DNA of 64,000 nt from Pseudevernia furfuracea. Its lineage: Eukaryota > Ascomycota > Lecanoromycetes > Lecanorales > Parmeliaceae. The stretch spans positions 930,001 to 994,000 of the forward strand of contig JAIUPT010000041.1 of assembly GCA_022315425.1 (NCBI GenBank), in the 5' to 3' direction. The first letter of the stretch is position 1. The number at the start of each line of letters is the position of its first letter. Below the pieces are notes generated by a model, which ran no database searches, was not told where the DNA came from, and saw nothing but the letters and a program-made list of their open reading frames with translations. Shown here piece after piece: positions 34,101 through 44,878 of this stretch. The position numbers and the translations under genes were made by a program.

Positions 34101-34902
34101 ATCAGAGGCTGGAGGTCATCCGTTCATCGCAGTCCCCGCGGATCCTGCACCTGTCATGGTTCGAACGCTGGATTTCAAAGTCAAGGCTACCCAGATTCTG
34201 AAAGTTGCCGGGCAAGAACGCCAAATGCAGGAGCAAATTCAAAGAATTAGGCGATATCACCGTGGGGCCGTTGGTTCTGTGAATGGGGGCTCCTCCAAGT
34301 ACAAGGGTACTTATGTGGGTTTCGATATTGCAATGGGTTTATGTCGGAAGTACGGTCTAGTTGAATTAGAATCGCGGATTCGACGCGTCTGTTTCAATGG
34401 GCAAGTTCTCCGGGAGACACCTACCTCTGAAGGAATAGACGTGGAAGTGCAGCCCAGCGATGTCGCCGGCCGAATAGGCGCGTCATTTAGACCAGACTCC
34501 GCCTTACCACAAGAGTGGAGAGAAGGTCAGCAGACCGAGCCAATACCCCCACCCGACAATTCCGATCCAGAAGACGACCAAACTCAAGGGAATGACCCAG
34601 GTGAAGAATACCCGGTCTCGGACACGTCAGCCTCGGAGTCTAGCGTCAGCTCAAGTGAAGCCTCTACAGAACAGGAAAGCGAGCACTCATCGGTCCGGCT
34701 TGGAGCGAAAACGGCTCCATTACACCAGCATACGCAGTATTCCCTCAGGGAAACAGATCCTCAGTCACCGCCCGCCATGATCTCATACTATAAAAGTCGG
34801 GACTATCAGCCTCAGCATTCGCGGTTGTCATTGCTCAAACCGGACTTGAAGCCGCCTAGTGGGACAGCGTCGCCGTACGAGAGTTTCACTAATATCTGTT
34901 GA
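31152..34902 (+). CDS. FHA - Ser/Thr kinase - triple KilA-N fusion protein (one frameshift in the kinase)
   Basis: ATG 31152, or 31247 (MTEFDYSNIILIVKSVG). The FHA domain shows FGTDKKKCDVQL...GISRQHFRI...LNNMSPTND. The kinase has GTGQFGMVCKA (P-loop), FAAKQF, HRDIKSENILV and KLCDFGLS, so the catalytic residues are present. Intron 1 is 32103-32154 (GTAGGT...CACTAAT...ACAG) and rebuilds DVTHEHIVSF. After the A6 run at 32618-32623 the frame must change once to continue NCQSDDPAVSLLRSMLEPNP and RPSAKACLSHPW. Intron 2 is 33246-33303 and joins DVPK to VTEFDARYVQM. Two KilA-N/APSES-like domains follow (DGFLNATQILTLA; DCFLNATQIITLA), then a third degenerate one (KYKGTYVGFDIAMGLCRKYG), then an acidic-Ser tail. 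The exon at 33304 has no ATG of its own before the domain, which supports one gene. FHA plus kinase recalls checkpoint kinases of the Rad53/Dun1 type; the DNA-binding tail suggests action at chromatin. Confidence 0.7.
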
Positions 34903-35009
34903 TTTGAGTTTAACCTGTTGTTGTATTGACCCGAATTCCATACAAAGGAAAGGATGAAGCAACTGTGGCAACGCGGACGATTGAGTCTTCATACTCAGAA
35001 ACACTGCTG

Positions 35010-35510
35010 ACACCGTCCTCGAAATGGAAAGATTTCGAATACAAGTGTGTCAACCCGGACCTTGATTTGCTCGGCCGGGTGTAGCATATACATGTTATTG
35101 TACTTAAGCGACTGAAACTCATTATTAATCGAAGGGGCACTCATCTCGGTATCATTCGTTAATGACATGTTATTCAGCCTCAGGAATTCGAATTTCCAGT
35201 TGAAGTCGATGCGAAAATACTGTCTACTTATGTCGTATTTGTTGTCTGAGTCTGGATTTTCCAGTAGCTAAACGTCGCACTTTTTCTTGTCGGTTCCAAA
35301 GACGAAACCTTGCATGACATCTTTCGATTCTGGGTCGAATTGTAAATGGAGCTCGAGCTTCGGAGGGCGTGAGACGTAGAGAATACATTCACGACTTCTT
35401 AAGTCGTCGTACTCGAAAATACTGCTGACACAGTTCTCGAAGTGAAACGATATCAAGCGCTTAGTGTTGTACTCAGATCGGAGCGATGCTGCAGCGTCCG
35501 GTCCCACCTA
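35010..35510 (-). pseudogene. Inverted partial copy of the FHA-kinase gene's 5' end
   Basis: The minus strand repeats the FHA segment of the gene at 31152. Matching pieces include GPDAAASLRS, SRECILYVSRPPKLELHLQF and QGFVFGTDKKKCDV, then a TAG for CAG, followed by ISRQYFRIDFNWKFEFLRLN-type sequence. It stops before the kinase domain. Differences are mainly transitions. A smaller stretch (FHFEDGVSSVSEYEDS) follows as a second internal repeat, so the piece was itself rearranged. Confidence 0.7.
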
Positions 35511-35519
35511 CAGCCCATA

Positions 35520-36096
35520 GCCGATCATTTTTCTCCATCCGCCAAAACCCCACTGATAGACATGCAAAGCATTCACATCTACAACATTGCTAATAAACAC
35601 ATTTTCAATGCTCTCACTCCCTTCTACGCCGAGAAAGCTATCTAAACAACCTCTGCACTCATAGATGCCGCCTTGATCGCCAGGAAGGTACCTGGTCATC
35701 AAAGATCCATTCCAGAAGCCTAAAATTTGTTTCGACGAAATAAAGGTCTAGGACCCAGAACGTGCGAAAGGCGAGAAGGATGGCAAGGAGAATTACACCC
35801 TCAGCGAAGCACTATCTGTGGGCATACGGTTGAACGTGTTTGTGAAACAGAGCGACAAGCTCGGCATGTCCTGTCTTGCGCAAGCTGTCAATGTGCTCGG
35901 CCTTCTCTTCACCAGTAACAGAGGCTTGGTGAAGCAGACGATTTGGTGGCCGCTGTGGCTGTTCTTAAAGTACATGAAAGGCGAGAGGGTCACTGCATGT
36001 GTCAGGTGCGGGGCTTATGAGGGAGAGACGGAATTCAAACTGGCTCGGAGCGTTGAGGGAGATTGGATGACTGAATATCAGTGCTTGCGTGGATGA
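35520..36096 (+). pseudogene. GH51 alpha-L-arabinofuranosidase fragment
   Basis: Two plus-strand frames give the central and C-terminal part of a GH51 enzyme: IDMQSIHIYNIANKHIFNAL and AEKAI-stop-TTSALIDAALIA. After a frame change come KICFDEIKV-stop-DPERA (family FDEWNVWDP), SVGIRLNVFVKQSDKLGMSC, LAQAVNVLGLLFTSNRGLVK and TIWWPLWLFLKYM. The glutamate in FDE is in the position of the catalytic nucleophile. The 5' catalytic part is missing and the FHA relic abuts it. The normal enzyme cleaves arabinose from plant cell-wall polysaccharides. TGG-to-TAG at the WDP motif fits RIP-type change. Confidence 0.65.
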
Positions 36097-36797
36097 AGAG
36101 AGTTGGTGCAACGTTGCTGTTGTGGGTGTCAATGAACAAAGAAAATGGAAGACGGAGATCAAGGGATTGAGGATGGGAGAGGTGATTTTTTGGATGGTAA
36201 CTAGTAGAGGAGTGTGAATGAATAACGGGAATGGAAACGATCAGGATATCGTGGCGAGGAAGAGCACATGGGATGAACAGGGCATGTTCGCTTTCCCAAG
36301 ACAATCTCTGACAATTCTAAGGTGGAGAACGTAAGCTCGGGGTGCCGAGCTTCCCCCAATAGACTCCTTGAAGTCTTGTATTGTCAGACTGAAAATTTCT
36401 GGATAGTGAAAAAGGGGCCAACGATCATTCAAGAACCATCACCTTCTACCCATGACTCTCTTACCGTTTGACCATCCCCTCACATACTATTTCTGTACAT
36501 TTGATAAAGAATCGAATCCTCATTACCCATCTCGAGCCTCCGAAGTAGAGACACCTCTCTCAGCATCTGCAAATAGAGCGTTTATCGCATGTAGCAGCCG
36601 ACTTGCTATTATTGACACCCCACTGAATCTTATCCGCTTACCCTCTTGGCCTTCAACCCTAGGCCTGGATTGAATTCTTGGTAAGCATTCATCTTTCAAT
36701 AGATAGTCCTAGCCTAGCACGTTTATTCATCGTAATTTCTAGAGGTACTTGTGGGTTGATAGTGTTAATCTGCTCTTTAACCAATGGAGTTCACAGA
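36097..36797. other. Intergenic, nothing recognised
   Basis: About 700 bp downstream of the membrane-protein gene and of the GH51 relic. No supported frame. Confidence 0.4.
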
Positions 36798-38092
36798 CTA
36801 AAGAGTTCTTGCCGGAGTCTTGCCCATGCTGGAAAGTTCGTTGCTACTTGCCAAATCGGGGCTCGTCCAGGCAGCTTCTCTTTCTACTGCAACGTTTTGG
36901 GGGCTGGCTTCCGACCCTGACTCCTCAAAAAGTCGATTGAATTGAGCTTTTGTAGCACGATGAGGGCTAGACCGGCTAGCTTTCTTGTTAGAGGATTGGG
37001 TCCTTGATGCACCGGGAATGAATCGTTTAAAGATAGGTCCTTGGATATTATCAGCTCCGCAGCGAAATGAACGCGAAGAAGTGCTTGTACTCACGCAGAG
37101 TGGGAAGACAGGCCGAGACAATCCCTACACTATTTTCCAAGACGGTCCAAAGATACACGTCCACAAGACGCCATGTTGGATCATCGTAGTCTACGGCACC
37201 AAGTATGCTGATCCGAATGATTGAAATCGCACATACACTGCAACGCGGTCAACAACTTTCACAGAGTGCTAGGTAGTGGGAGCAACATGACGTACAATAA
37301 TCCGAGTAGAAATATAAAAGTCAAGGTGATTTTCTGAGCCTTAGTGGTACGCAAACCCCAAACCATGGGGATGGGGAGACAGAGAATCAGAACGTCGGTC
37401 AGGAGATTCAACACGCCGCTGACGATGGTGAAACGAGGTAGGTTGATGCATTTTGCGTCCTGAATAGTTCGGTTCCAGAAGGCCGCGATAGGTCTGCATT
37501 GAAATATGGTTGCAAGAGTGAGACTAAACCATTGGCAGAAAACAACTACGGCGCCAATACGGACAGCTGAGCGAAAGCGCTTGGATGGAGAAAAAAGTCG
37601 ATGATAGAGCAACAGAAGAGATGCTTTTGTCGCAGCGGCTGTAGCTAACCAAAGGGAGATATTTAAGAGCGCTAGCTTGGCTGTGTCAGTCTACGAGTGT
37701 AGTGACTTGATAATAAAAAGATACAGACCTTCTGAAATGGAACAACGGTGGAAATAACGACGGGAAGATGCCGACCTAAACCATACTTTGCCGCAGATAA
37801 AAGGGTCACGGTGTCTAGTGCGTAGAGAAGGATCTAGTCAAGGCTTTAGCGCTCTTTCTCGGTAAAATCGAGAAAGAGGGAGAATCGAGGCAAGAGAACT
37901 CACCAAAGCGAAGATGATGGTGTAATCGTCCCACCCGAAAGTAGCTTCAGACTTGCGCCGCGCTACGCAACGAAGTATGACGCCTCCGGTAGCGAGGGCA
38001 AAACCAACAGCAACCGCCACGTATACAGGACTTTTATTGGACGCTTCAAGTTCCGCTTGTGAAAGGCTGCCAGATGGTAACTCGAAGGACAT
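36798..38092 (-). CDS. Rhodopsin-like fungal integral membrane protein, intact, 5 exons, 352 aa
   Basis: Exons in transcript order: 38092-37904, 37833-37729, 37675-37296, 37237-37095 and 37039-36798. All four introns have GT donors and AG acceptors (GTGAGT...CTAG; GTCTGT...CCAAG; GTACGT...GCAG; GTGAGT...GCTGAT...CCAAG), and the spliced frame is open. The protein starts MSFELPSGSLSQ and has about seven hydrophobic segments with family motifs GWDDYTIIFAL, AAKYGLGRHLP, LWLATAAATKASLLLLYHRL, CRPIAAFWN, CINLPRFTIVSGVLNLLTDV, DPTWRLVDVYLWT and SVGIVSACLPTLRPIFKRFI. This is the fungal rhodopsin/PTH11-like domain family of the plasma membrane. Some members are putative receptors for surface or nutrient cues; the ligand here is unknown. 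The C-terminal 80 residues are a polar cytosolic tail. This is one of the few undamaged genes. Confidence 0.85.
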
Positions 38093-39346
38093 ATTGTGAC
38101 GGGGTTACGACCATGGAAATAAAGTTTAAAAGTGTAAAGAAATGAAGGCAGGGGAGACCCCTCCTTTTTGATGAGCATACTTTGCGGGAATATCATGCAC
38201 GGAATCAAAGAGAAATGTGCTAAGTCACGTAGTTATCATCGTAGCAGAGCAACATGATGGTGACCCAGTTCCACTTCCTGGTGGGGAGAAACGAAATGGC
38301 GGGACCAACACGCGGAGAGGGGAATTCGAGAGAATGAGCGATGGGGCACGGGTCAACGGCCGCAGCCTTGGGCTGATCGGAAATGAAAGGCAATCATAGC
38401 CGTTATTTACCGTTCAGGCAAACGCCATATCCGCCATAAACCGAGGATGCCGATGGGAGAAGACAAGCAAGCAGGCTAAAGTACTTTAGGTACAGGTTGC
38501 GGTTCGAAATAGAGGGTGTTATCCCGGGTCGAAAGTAGGATAAGGCTGAAGATAAGGTGAATGGAGTTCATATCATCATTCATTACCTTACAGTCTTATT
38601 TAGTCCCCGAGGAAGAGCGGAGCGAATCGTCCTTTGTGAGGCTTTCACGTGCTTACTGTTGTATTCTTTGCCACCTCTGCAGTTACATCTTAAAACCGCC
38701 GATTTGGTCCACCAATCAGACTGATGGAACGTTTGAGATCATGTCGTCATGCATCTCCGTATCGGGACAAAATTGCGCTCATCATTTGGGCGACACTTTG
38801 GTCAGATCAATTTTGGTTTACCAACCAGGAACGAAAAGATGCTTACCACCCCCAGCCCTCGCTGCGCCTGACAAAGATTACATGATTACAAATCTTGCCT
38901 TTCTCGACTTTTGGTAAGGCCACCAAGCTTTATCTGCGCGCTAAGGTGTTTTAACCCTGGCAACTTTCTCCGGGGTCGAAATGTCTTTTCGCCTTTAATC
39001 ACAGGCACAGGCACTGGTCTTGGTAAATTCGCCTGGGATCGTCCTCATAATATAGTGTGAATGACACATGTTTTGATTTGAATCCCCTCAATCAAATCCC
39101 TAGAAGAGATCAGCCTTGGCCTCCGGTGCAGCATCCAAACGGACTGACAGGATGCTTACCGCCCACCCGATCAGTGGTATTTTCCGACTGACATGAAGAA
39201 TATCGGGCGAGACATGCGAACTGCACTGCTATTGTTTCTAGCATCCTTGATTCGTGGTCTTGAAGCTATAGAACGTTTTGCTTGGCATGACGAGGTAGGT
39301 AGCAAGCATATCCAGGCATGCGTGTCACCCGTGTGGGATACAGCCC
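38093..39346. other. Intergenic, nothing recognised
   Basis: Region upstream of the membrane-protein gene. Frames up to about 118 codons occur but lack motifs and plausible starts. It should contain the promoter of the minus-strand gene ending at 36798. Confidence 0.4.
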
Positions 39347-39718
39347 TTATGAGCATCGCGCTCTGTAGAGGGCAAGCTCGTCGTAAAAGGTGCCGGGACC
39401 CTTCTCGCCTTCATTGTTCAAAGTGAGCGAGCATGCCTCCCTTTTCATCTTACTCCCGCCTTCGCAGCCCTCCTCTGACTGGAGCTTGATAACTTGTGGT
39501 TTCGGGTTGCCATCTGACAAGTACCCAACATATTTGATGTACACGTTGAGTTTCCGCTGCACACCTTGCCATCTATCCGAGTCGGCCAAGATGTTGCTCA
39601 GAGGCTTGGGAAGCTCCATATTCATTGCCGCGAGCAGTCTCCGCACATAGGTGTTGCAGTCGTTGATGTCCGACGCAAAACTCTCGCCGACCCGATAATT
39701 GGCGTCGTCCGACTGAAA
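39347..39718 (-). CDS. Unrecognised partial coding frame
   Basis: A minus-strand frame of about 120 codons with balanced composition (LSNILADSDRWQGVQRKLNV, KREACSLTLNNEGEKGPGTF). The first ATG is internal (MNMELPKPL). The frame runs into the inverted-repeat element at 39721, so its natural 5' end may have been displaced by that insertion. No family recognised. Confidence 0.3.
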   Translation of the reverse strand, partial: FQSDDANYRVGESFASDINDCNTYVRRLLAAMNMELPKPLSNILADSDRWQGVQRKLNVYIKYVGYLSDGNPKPQVIKLQSEEGCEGGSKMKREACSLTLNNEGEKGPGTFYDELALYRARCS

Positions 39719-39720
39719 AC

Positions 39721-40140
39721 AGCTGCACTCAGACACCGTCCCCTAACGATCGGTAATATACGGCGATACTGGCAGGGAGCCAGAACTGGAGAAGAGTGCC
39801 AGAATTGGCAGGTGCGCCAGGATTAGCATGTGATCCAGAACTGAAGTGGGGGGCCATTCCAAAAACTGGAGGGTGGGTGGTGCTGCTCCGGAACCTCTAG
39901 ACTCTAGCGCAGACTTGTTCCTAATCTGATTTCGTGCATTGGTAACGCTGTAGGGACTGTGGGAGGGTCTTAGCGCCTGCATCCCCGCCATCGACCGTTT
40001 TTTTGGCTCAAACCCCCTCCAATCTTGGCGCATCTGTTAATTCTAGCACTCCTTTCCAGTTCTGGCTCCCCGTCAATATCGCCTATTACCAGTATCGCCG
40101 TACATTATTAATCATTAAGGGACGGTATTTGAGTGCAGCT
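39721..40140. mobile_element. MITE-like element, 420 bp, long imperfect terminal inverted repeats
   Basis: The left end reads AGCTGCACTCAGACACCGTC and the right end, reverse-complemented, AGCTGCACTCAAATACCGTC. The similarity continues inward for more than 100 bp (through GTACGGCGATACTGG, GGGAGCCAGAACTGGA and GATGCGCCAAGATT), with one insertion of about 16 bp in the right arm. There is no coding frame inside, so it is non-autonomous. A clear target-site duplication was not found; the right flank has TA. Arm differences are mostly transitions. Confidence 0.75.
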
Positions 40141-40293
40141 ATTTTTAACGAAAGGCTCGTTATTAAATAGTTACAATATCTTTTTCGTCGGTTAAATTTG
40201 CTTATAGATTTGATTGGGCTTTATAGATCAATACGGCTATAATCAGCGATGATCCTATAAATAACATTATATAGTAAACCGTAAAAGCATCAT

Positions 40294-40895
40294 GTGTTCC
40301 ATCTGAAGCCGTGCTCCTTAAATAGAATGATATTTGCTGCGGGCTCAAGCCCCGGAACGATCTCCCGGCGGCGCCGGGCGTGGCTTGTGCCGGATATCCG
40401 CATTGACGATGATAATGATCTATACTTCGGCCGCATCAAGATGTTACCCTGTGGTCTCCTCAGTCATGTCATCCAGCACTTGTCTGCAGCGCTGGGTTCA
40501 AGCGCAGTATCAAATCCTTGGTGTTGATAATAAGGGACATTTCATCGGAAAGAAGCGTTTTAAGGACCGTCTGATCGATGCATACAACGCCAGTAATGGC
40601 GGAAAGGTCCCAAAGCTGGAGATCCGACAGTTGGTGAATCGGTATGATCTTTGTCTCTCTTCTCAACCGCAGCGTCCTCATCCATATTAGTCAAGCGTAT
40701 GACCCGGAGCAAAGAACTCTTGAGAATACTCAACATCCTCATTCTGCTCGTTCAGCGACCACTACCGAACTGTCGAACTCGGGCCTCGGGAACAACATCT
40801 CGATTCTCAGTCAAGATCATGTGCGAAAGCACTCTCCAACCGGCTGCCCATACTCTGATTGGATTGACAGACTGACAACAAAGTGTCGCAGGTGA
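40294..40895 (+). other. Possible small hypothetical gene
   Basis: Frame content such as TCLQRWVQAQYQILGVDNKG and RLIDAYNASNGGKVPKLEIR, followed by a plausible intron (GTATGA...ATATTAG, about 40641-40690), could continue as AYDPEQRTLENTQHPHSARS. No family is recognised and the start is unclear. It may also be unrelated coding-like sequence upstream of the ATPase gene. Confidence 0.25.
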
Positions 40896-41160
40896 TCATT
40901 GATGAGCCTTCAAGTACTGATATGAGCTATCCAAATAAAGATGGGCTTGCCCCATCGCAGTCTCCGGAGGCGTTCAAAGCCAACGAGCTGTAAAATGGCC
41001 TCTCCACTATGAGAACAAAAAGACTCGTGCAAGCTAACATTGAAGGAGTGATACCACTGTCCAAGGTCCCGATAGAGTGTTTGAAGTCCAAGCATCTCTT
41101 AACCCTAGACTTCAAGGTAGTCTTCCCTCCGCTAATTACAATGATGGCAATAACTGACGG

Positions 41161-42731
41161 ATGACAGAACTCAAAGAGTTCACTGAAACTTCGATCAGGC
41201 AGATTGGAGACGAGAAGCTCCGACTGCCTACCCTTGAAGATCAGAAATACCTTTTACAATCTAACGATGAAAATGGTCATTCTGAAGAAGACATGCTCAA
41301 GGATAACATCGAAGATGCTGTCATCTTCTCTGCGAACGTCCTGGAAAGTTTCGATCTAAGCCTTCTTCCGCAATATGGCCTGCTGGGGACAAGTTGCCTC
41401 GCCGGGCAATCATCTTCGTGGCCAGCCTCGGAGAAGGATGGGAGATTTTTTCACAATACAAATGTACCTTTCTCGGTATTTATATGTGGCTTACAGGGAA
41501 GCGGAAAATCGCACACCCTATCCTGCCTTCTCGGTGAGATAGTTATCGCTCGTTCTCTCGGCTCCGCTAATTGAGCGTCCTAGAGAACTGTCTCCTCCCG
41601 ACCCCAATGCTTGGAAATCTTCAACGCAAACTTTCGGCGCTGGTCCTTCACTTCGGTCAATACAACTCTCGTCTGAGCTTTAAGCCTTGCGAAGTGGCCT
41701 TCCTCGCATGCCCAAGCCGACGATTTCCCAACATTTCGTGTGTTGCACCCATCAACATACTGGTGGCACCCTCAAATTACAATAATCTTGAGTCCTCATA
41801 TGCGCAGATTCCCGGCGTCAACGTTCAGCCTTTCAGATTGAGGCCCCGCGACTTAAACGTGAGCTCCATCCTGACCCTGATGTCGGTAGATCAATCCCAG
41901 TCTGTGCCTCTATACATTGGTCAGATCACAAAGATTCTGCGCGAGATGGCTTCTACCTCACTGAACGGCTTTGATTATAACGAATTCAAACGTCGCCTCC
42001 AAAAGTCCCACCTCACGAGAGCACAACAAGGACCACTGCAGCAGCGACTGGAGCTTCTGGAATCGTTTCTCATTCCCGATGACTCAGCTCCGAGTTGGAC
42101 CTTTGAAAGCGGCGGTATCACCGTCATCGATCTATCGTGTCCCTTTGTGGATCCTAGCATGGCTTGTGTGTTGTTTGATATCGGTATAAGACTGTACCTG
42201 GAGTTAGGGTTGACGATGGGCAAAGTCATTGCGATTGATGAAGCACACAAGGTACGTCTGTTGCACAGTCTCATTCAGCACAGCACAGCATGTCTCTTCG
42301 AACACGAGCATGACGGGTCATAGTACATGACGCACACACCCGGTTCCAAGGCGCTGACCGAGTCACTCCTTTCCATAATTCGTCAACAGCGACATTTCGG
42401 AGCGCGGGTGATCATCTCAAGCCAAGAACCTACGATATCTCCACGGCTCATGGATTTGTGTTCCATGACAATAGTCCACCGCTTCACTAGCCCCGAATGG
42501 TTCGAGGTCCTTCGTCGACACATCTCAACGGGAGAGGGGCAAAAGAACCCTGAGGAACTCTTCCAGCGAATCTTGAATCTTCGAGTGGGCGAAGCGTTAT
42601 TTTTCGCCCCATCTGCTCTCCTCTACCGCATGGATGAGAGAAAACCGGAGAGGTTGGGCTCGGATATTCTACAGATGAAAGTGAGAAAGAGGGTCACGTG
42701 GGATGGCGGAAAATCAGTTGTCTGCGTATGA
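41161..42731 (+). CDS. HerA/FtsK-like P-loop ATPase, intact, 3 exons, 482 aa
   Basis: Exons are 41161-41533, 41584-42251 and 42324-42731. Introns of 50 and 72 bp (GTGAGA...CCTAG and GTACGT...TCATAG) are supported because splicing restores HTLSCLLENCLLPTP and VIAIDEAHKYMTHTPGSK. Walker A is GLQGSGKSHT (residues 110-119) and Walker B is VIAIDEAHK (339-347). Residues about 374-393 (ARVIISSQEPTISPRLMDLC) form the sensor-type strand of HerA-like pumping ATPases. Fungi contain many such proteins of unknown role; the fold moves DNA or remodels complexes in bacteria and archaea. No stop or frameshift is seen. ATG 41161 is the first in-frame start after an upstream stop. Confidence 0.75.
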
Positions 42732-43155
42732 TGGAGATGGCTCATGTTTTGTATTGCAAGTCGGATGAAGTCAATTATCTACAGGCACGAAATAGCGCTG
42801 TTGTGCTCATTTGGACATGAATTATCATCTTGTATCCAATCATCACGACCGCGTAAAGGTAGTTTGAGCCAACACCTTTCAAGTGTTACCCTCATATGCC
42901 CGAAAGCGAAGTACGAAAGCCAAGAGTAATATTTCTTAGGCCACCTAGTCCACATCCAGATCCCGTCTCGATATTTCTCAGTGTTGTCGGTTCATATTCG
43001 CTGAAAAAGAGACAATTTGTGGAGCCGCGGCATCTTCCAAGAACATGGAGATAACGAGACCAACGTCCAATTAAGACAGCCACGGGCGCCGCTCTAGACG
43101 GCCTGGTCTCTCCTCCTCTCCTTTTAAATGTGTTCTGCAGTGGAGCCATATTGCA
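42732..43155. other. Short intergenic region, nothing recognised
   Basis: Between the ATPase gene and a hydrolase fragment. No supported gene. Confidence 0.35.
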
Positions 43156-43159
43156 AATG

Positions 43160-43440
43160 TGGGGTAACTGAACTATTGAGAATTACAAGGTCTTCTGGCC
43201 GGCTCAGCTGTTGCCGCCTATAGTAGAGGAACAAAACGCGCGCATATTGGTCTATGGATATGATGTAGACGTCACCTGGTTCACGGATAGGGCGTCAAAG
43301 GATAAGATACACAATTATGCCAAGCATCTGGTCGCCGAGCTGTCTACAAGTAGGCGGAGACTGAAGGCGACCCCGCGCCCCATCATCTTCGTTGTCCATT
43401 CATTAAGGGGTCTTGTCATCAAACGCGCCCTGATCTACGC
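43160..43440 (+). pseudogene. Alpha/beta-hydrolase (SERAC1-like) fragment of an NLR N-domain
   Basis: The frame shows ENYKVFWPAQLLPP, then ARILVYGYDVDVTWFTDRAS, KDKIHNYAKHLVAELS, RPIIFVVHSLRGLVIKRALI. The HSLRG segment matches the nucleophile elbow (H-S-L-G-G) with the serine kept. This domain is a frequent N terminus of fungal NLRs. The match stops abruptly at about 43440, where a minus-strand dynamin fragment begins, so this is a truncated 5' piece. Confidence 0.6.
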
Positions 43441-43713
43441 TTCGGCCACGAAGATCGTGATGTTCGATGTACGTCGAAGGATGATCTCGGTGGCAAAATG
43501 CGTGCAAAGATGGTCTTGCGTAGGGAATGGGATGCCCGAAATCACCTCCAGCACGGAGTTCTTCTCATACGATTGACTGCCGCATACGATCAAGTGCGGA
43601 CGATTAACATACTGACTGATCCCGTAAGATTGCAGCTTGTCAATATCATTCAATAGAGCAAGCTTCATGTCCGAGCCCAGCGTTTCGACCATGATGGTGG
43701 TGGGAGATTCCAT
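43435..43713 (-). pseudogene. Dynamin-type GTPase N-terminal fragment with lost P-loop
   Basis: From ATG 43713 the frame gives LLNDIDKLQSYGISQYVNRP, then LIVCGSQSYEKNSVLEVISG, IPFPTQDHLCTHFATEIILR and RTSNITIFV. This matches the start of fungal dynamin/Mx-like GTPases, whose G1 motif is normally GDQSSGKSSVLE. Here the changes to GSQSYEKN remove the glycine and alter the key Lys/Ser. The piece ends where the hydrolase fragment starts, tail to tail, so two unrelated 5' gene ends were joined. Confidence 0.65.
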
Positions 43714-44878
43714 AATGAGTGCAGATGATACAAAGCTGCGCGTTCATACGCAGCTCCACGGCCGAGTAGGTGAATGTTTATCAAAATTTAGAATCTCTGG
43801 AAGAAACAAAAGGCGTATTCCGGCATTTGCTTGGTAAAAATGCTACCATCGCGCCTCCAGCTTCCCGTCTCGCGTCGATTAGACTCGCCCAAAGATTGCT
43901 GAGGATGTACACGCGATGGTTGATAGCCTAAGCAGAAGCGTCAACTTTGATCTGGTGGAAGAACGGGGGATGGGCACTAACGACATCTCTTTGGCAGGAA
44001 TAAGGCACTGTTTGTCTTCGGCACCCTTAGGTATGAATGTCGGGGGGGGGGGGCTTTTGTGCTCAAGAGACGGCCCCAGAAGAGGAAGACTCGTAGACGA
44101 CAGTACAGCAAGGCGTAGTGGTTGTCGAGTCATGCAATTCGTATTAAATGCGGGAGCGAGTGACCTGTCCCAAGCCCAGACTGGCAGATCCGTTCAATCG
44201 TACTGTACATAGTGGGCGCGGAAAAGTCAGTCAAAGCAATGTGTGGCATTGCCTCATGTATATGGGCTGTGCTCTGGACACACAGAGGCGGCCATGATCA
44301 CCCAAACTGAAGCGATTTATTCTGTGCAATGTCGTCCAACGGCAAGGTCTCATCATCCAGCCCTTAATGTGTTTAATATTGTAGCTCCTTGTTCTAAAGC
44401 CATTTCCTCACGCTTGCAATGTCTAGAGTCGAGGCGGTGGCGGCCTTAGCGCCCGGGGTTTTCCCGCTCTTGATATCTACTGCTGAACACTTCGATGGCA
44501 CCGTACGGCCCTTCAAACGCTGCAAAAACTCGGCAAAAGAGGTAGATTCCTTCCAACACCTTCTAGGTATCTAGAAGATCACGTTTGAGAACCAATACCG
44601 TATCCTGCTTGAGCAATTGCATCGGTCACAATATCGGCTCCAGTATGCTCGACGGGTCCGAGCACCCTTCACCGTTAGACAAGGAGTTGGAGCTACAGCT
44701 CTACCAGCTACTGGGCAAATTTAGAAGAGTATGCCTTATATCAGTGGAGATAACCGAGGAGCGGCTGCTGGAGAAATTCATGATCTTGAGACTACAATCG
44801 ACTAGGCTTCTCGGGTAAAGGGGAACTTTGGCTATCCAAAAAGGTATTACCTTAACTTTGAACGTCTATTTTAGCTTG

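Noticed and set aside
33304..34902. A stand-alone KilA-N gene starting at 33304
   Set aside because: The codon there is GTG, not ATG, and a good intron joins this exon in frame to the kinase part.
44042..44053. Run of twelve G
   Set aside because: A homopolymer, possibly an assembly artefact; no structure or coding role can be shown.
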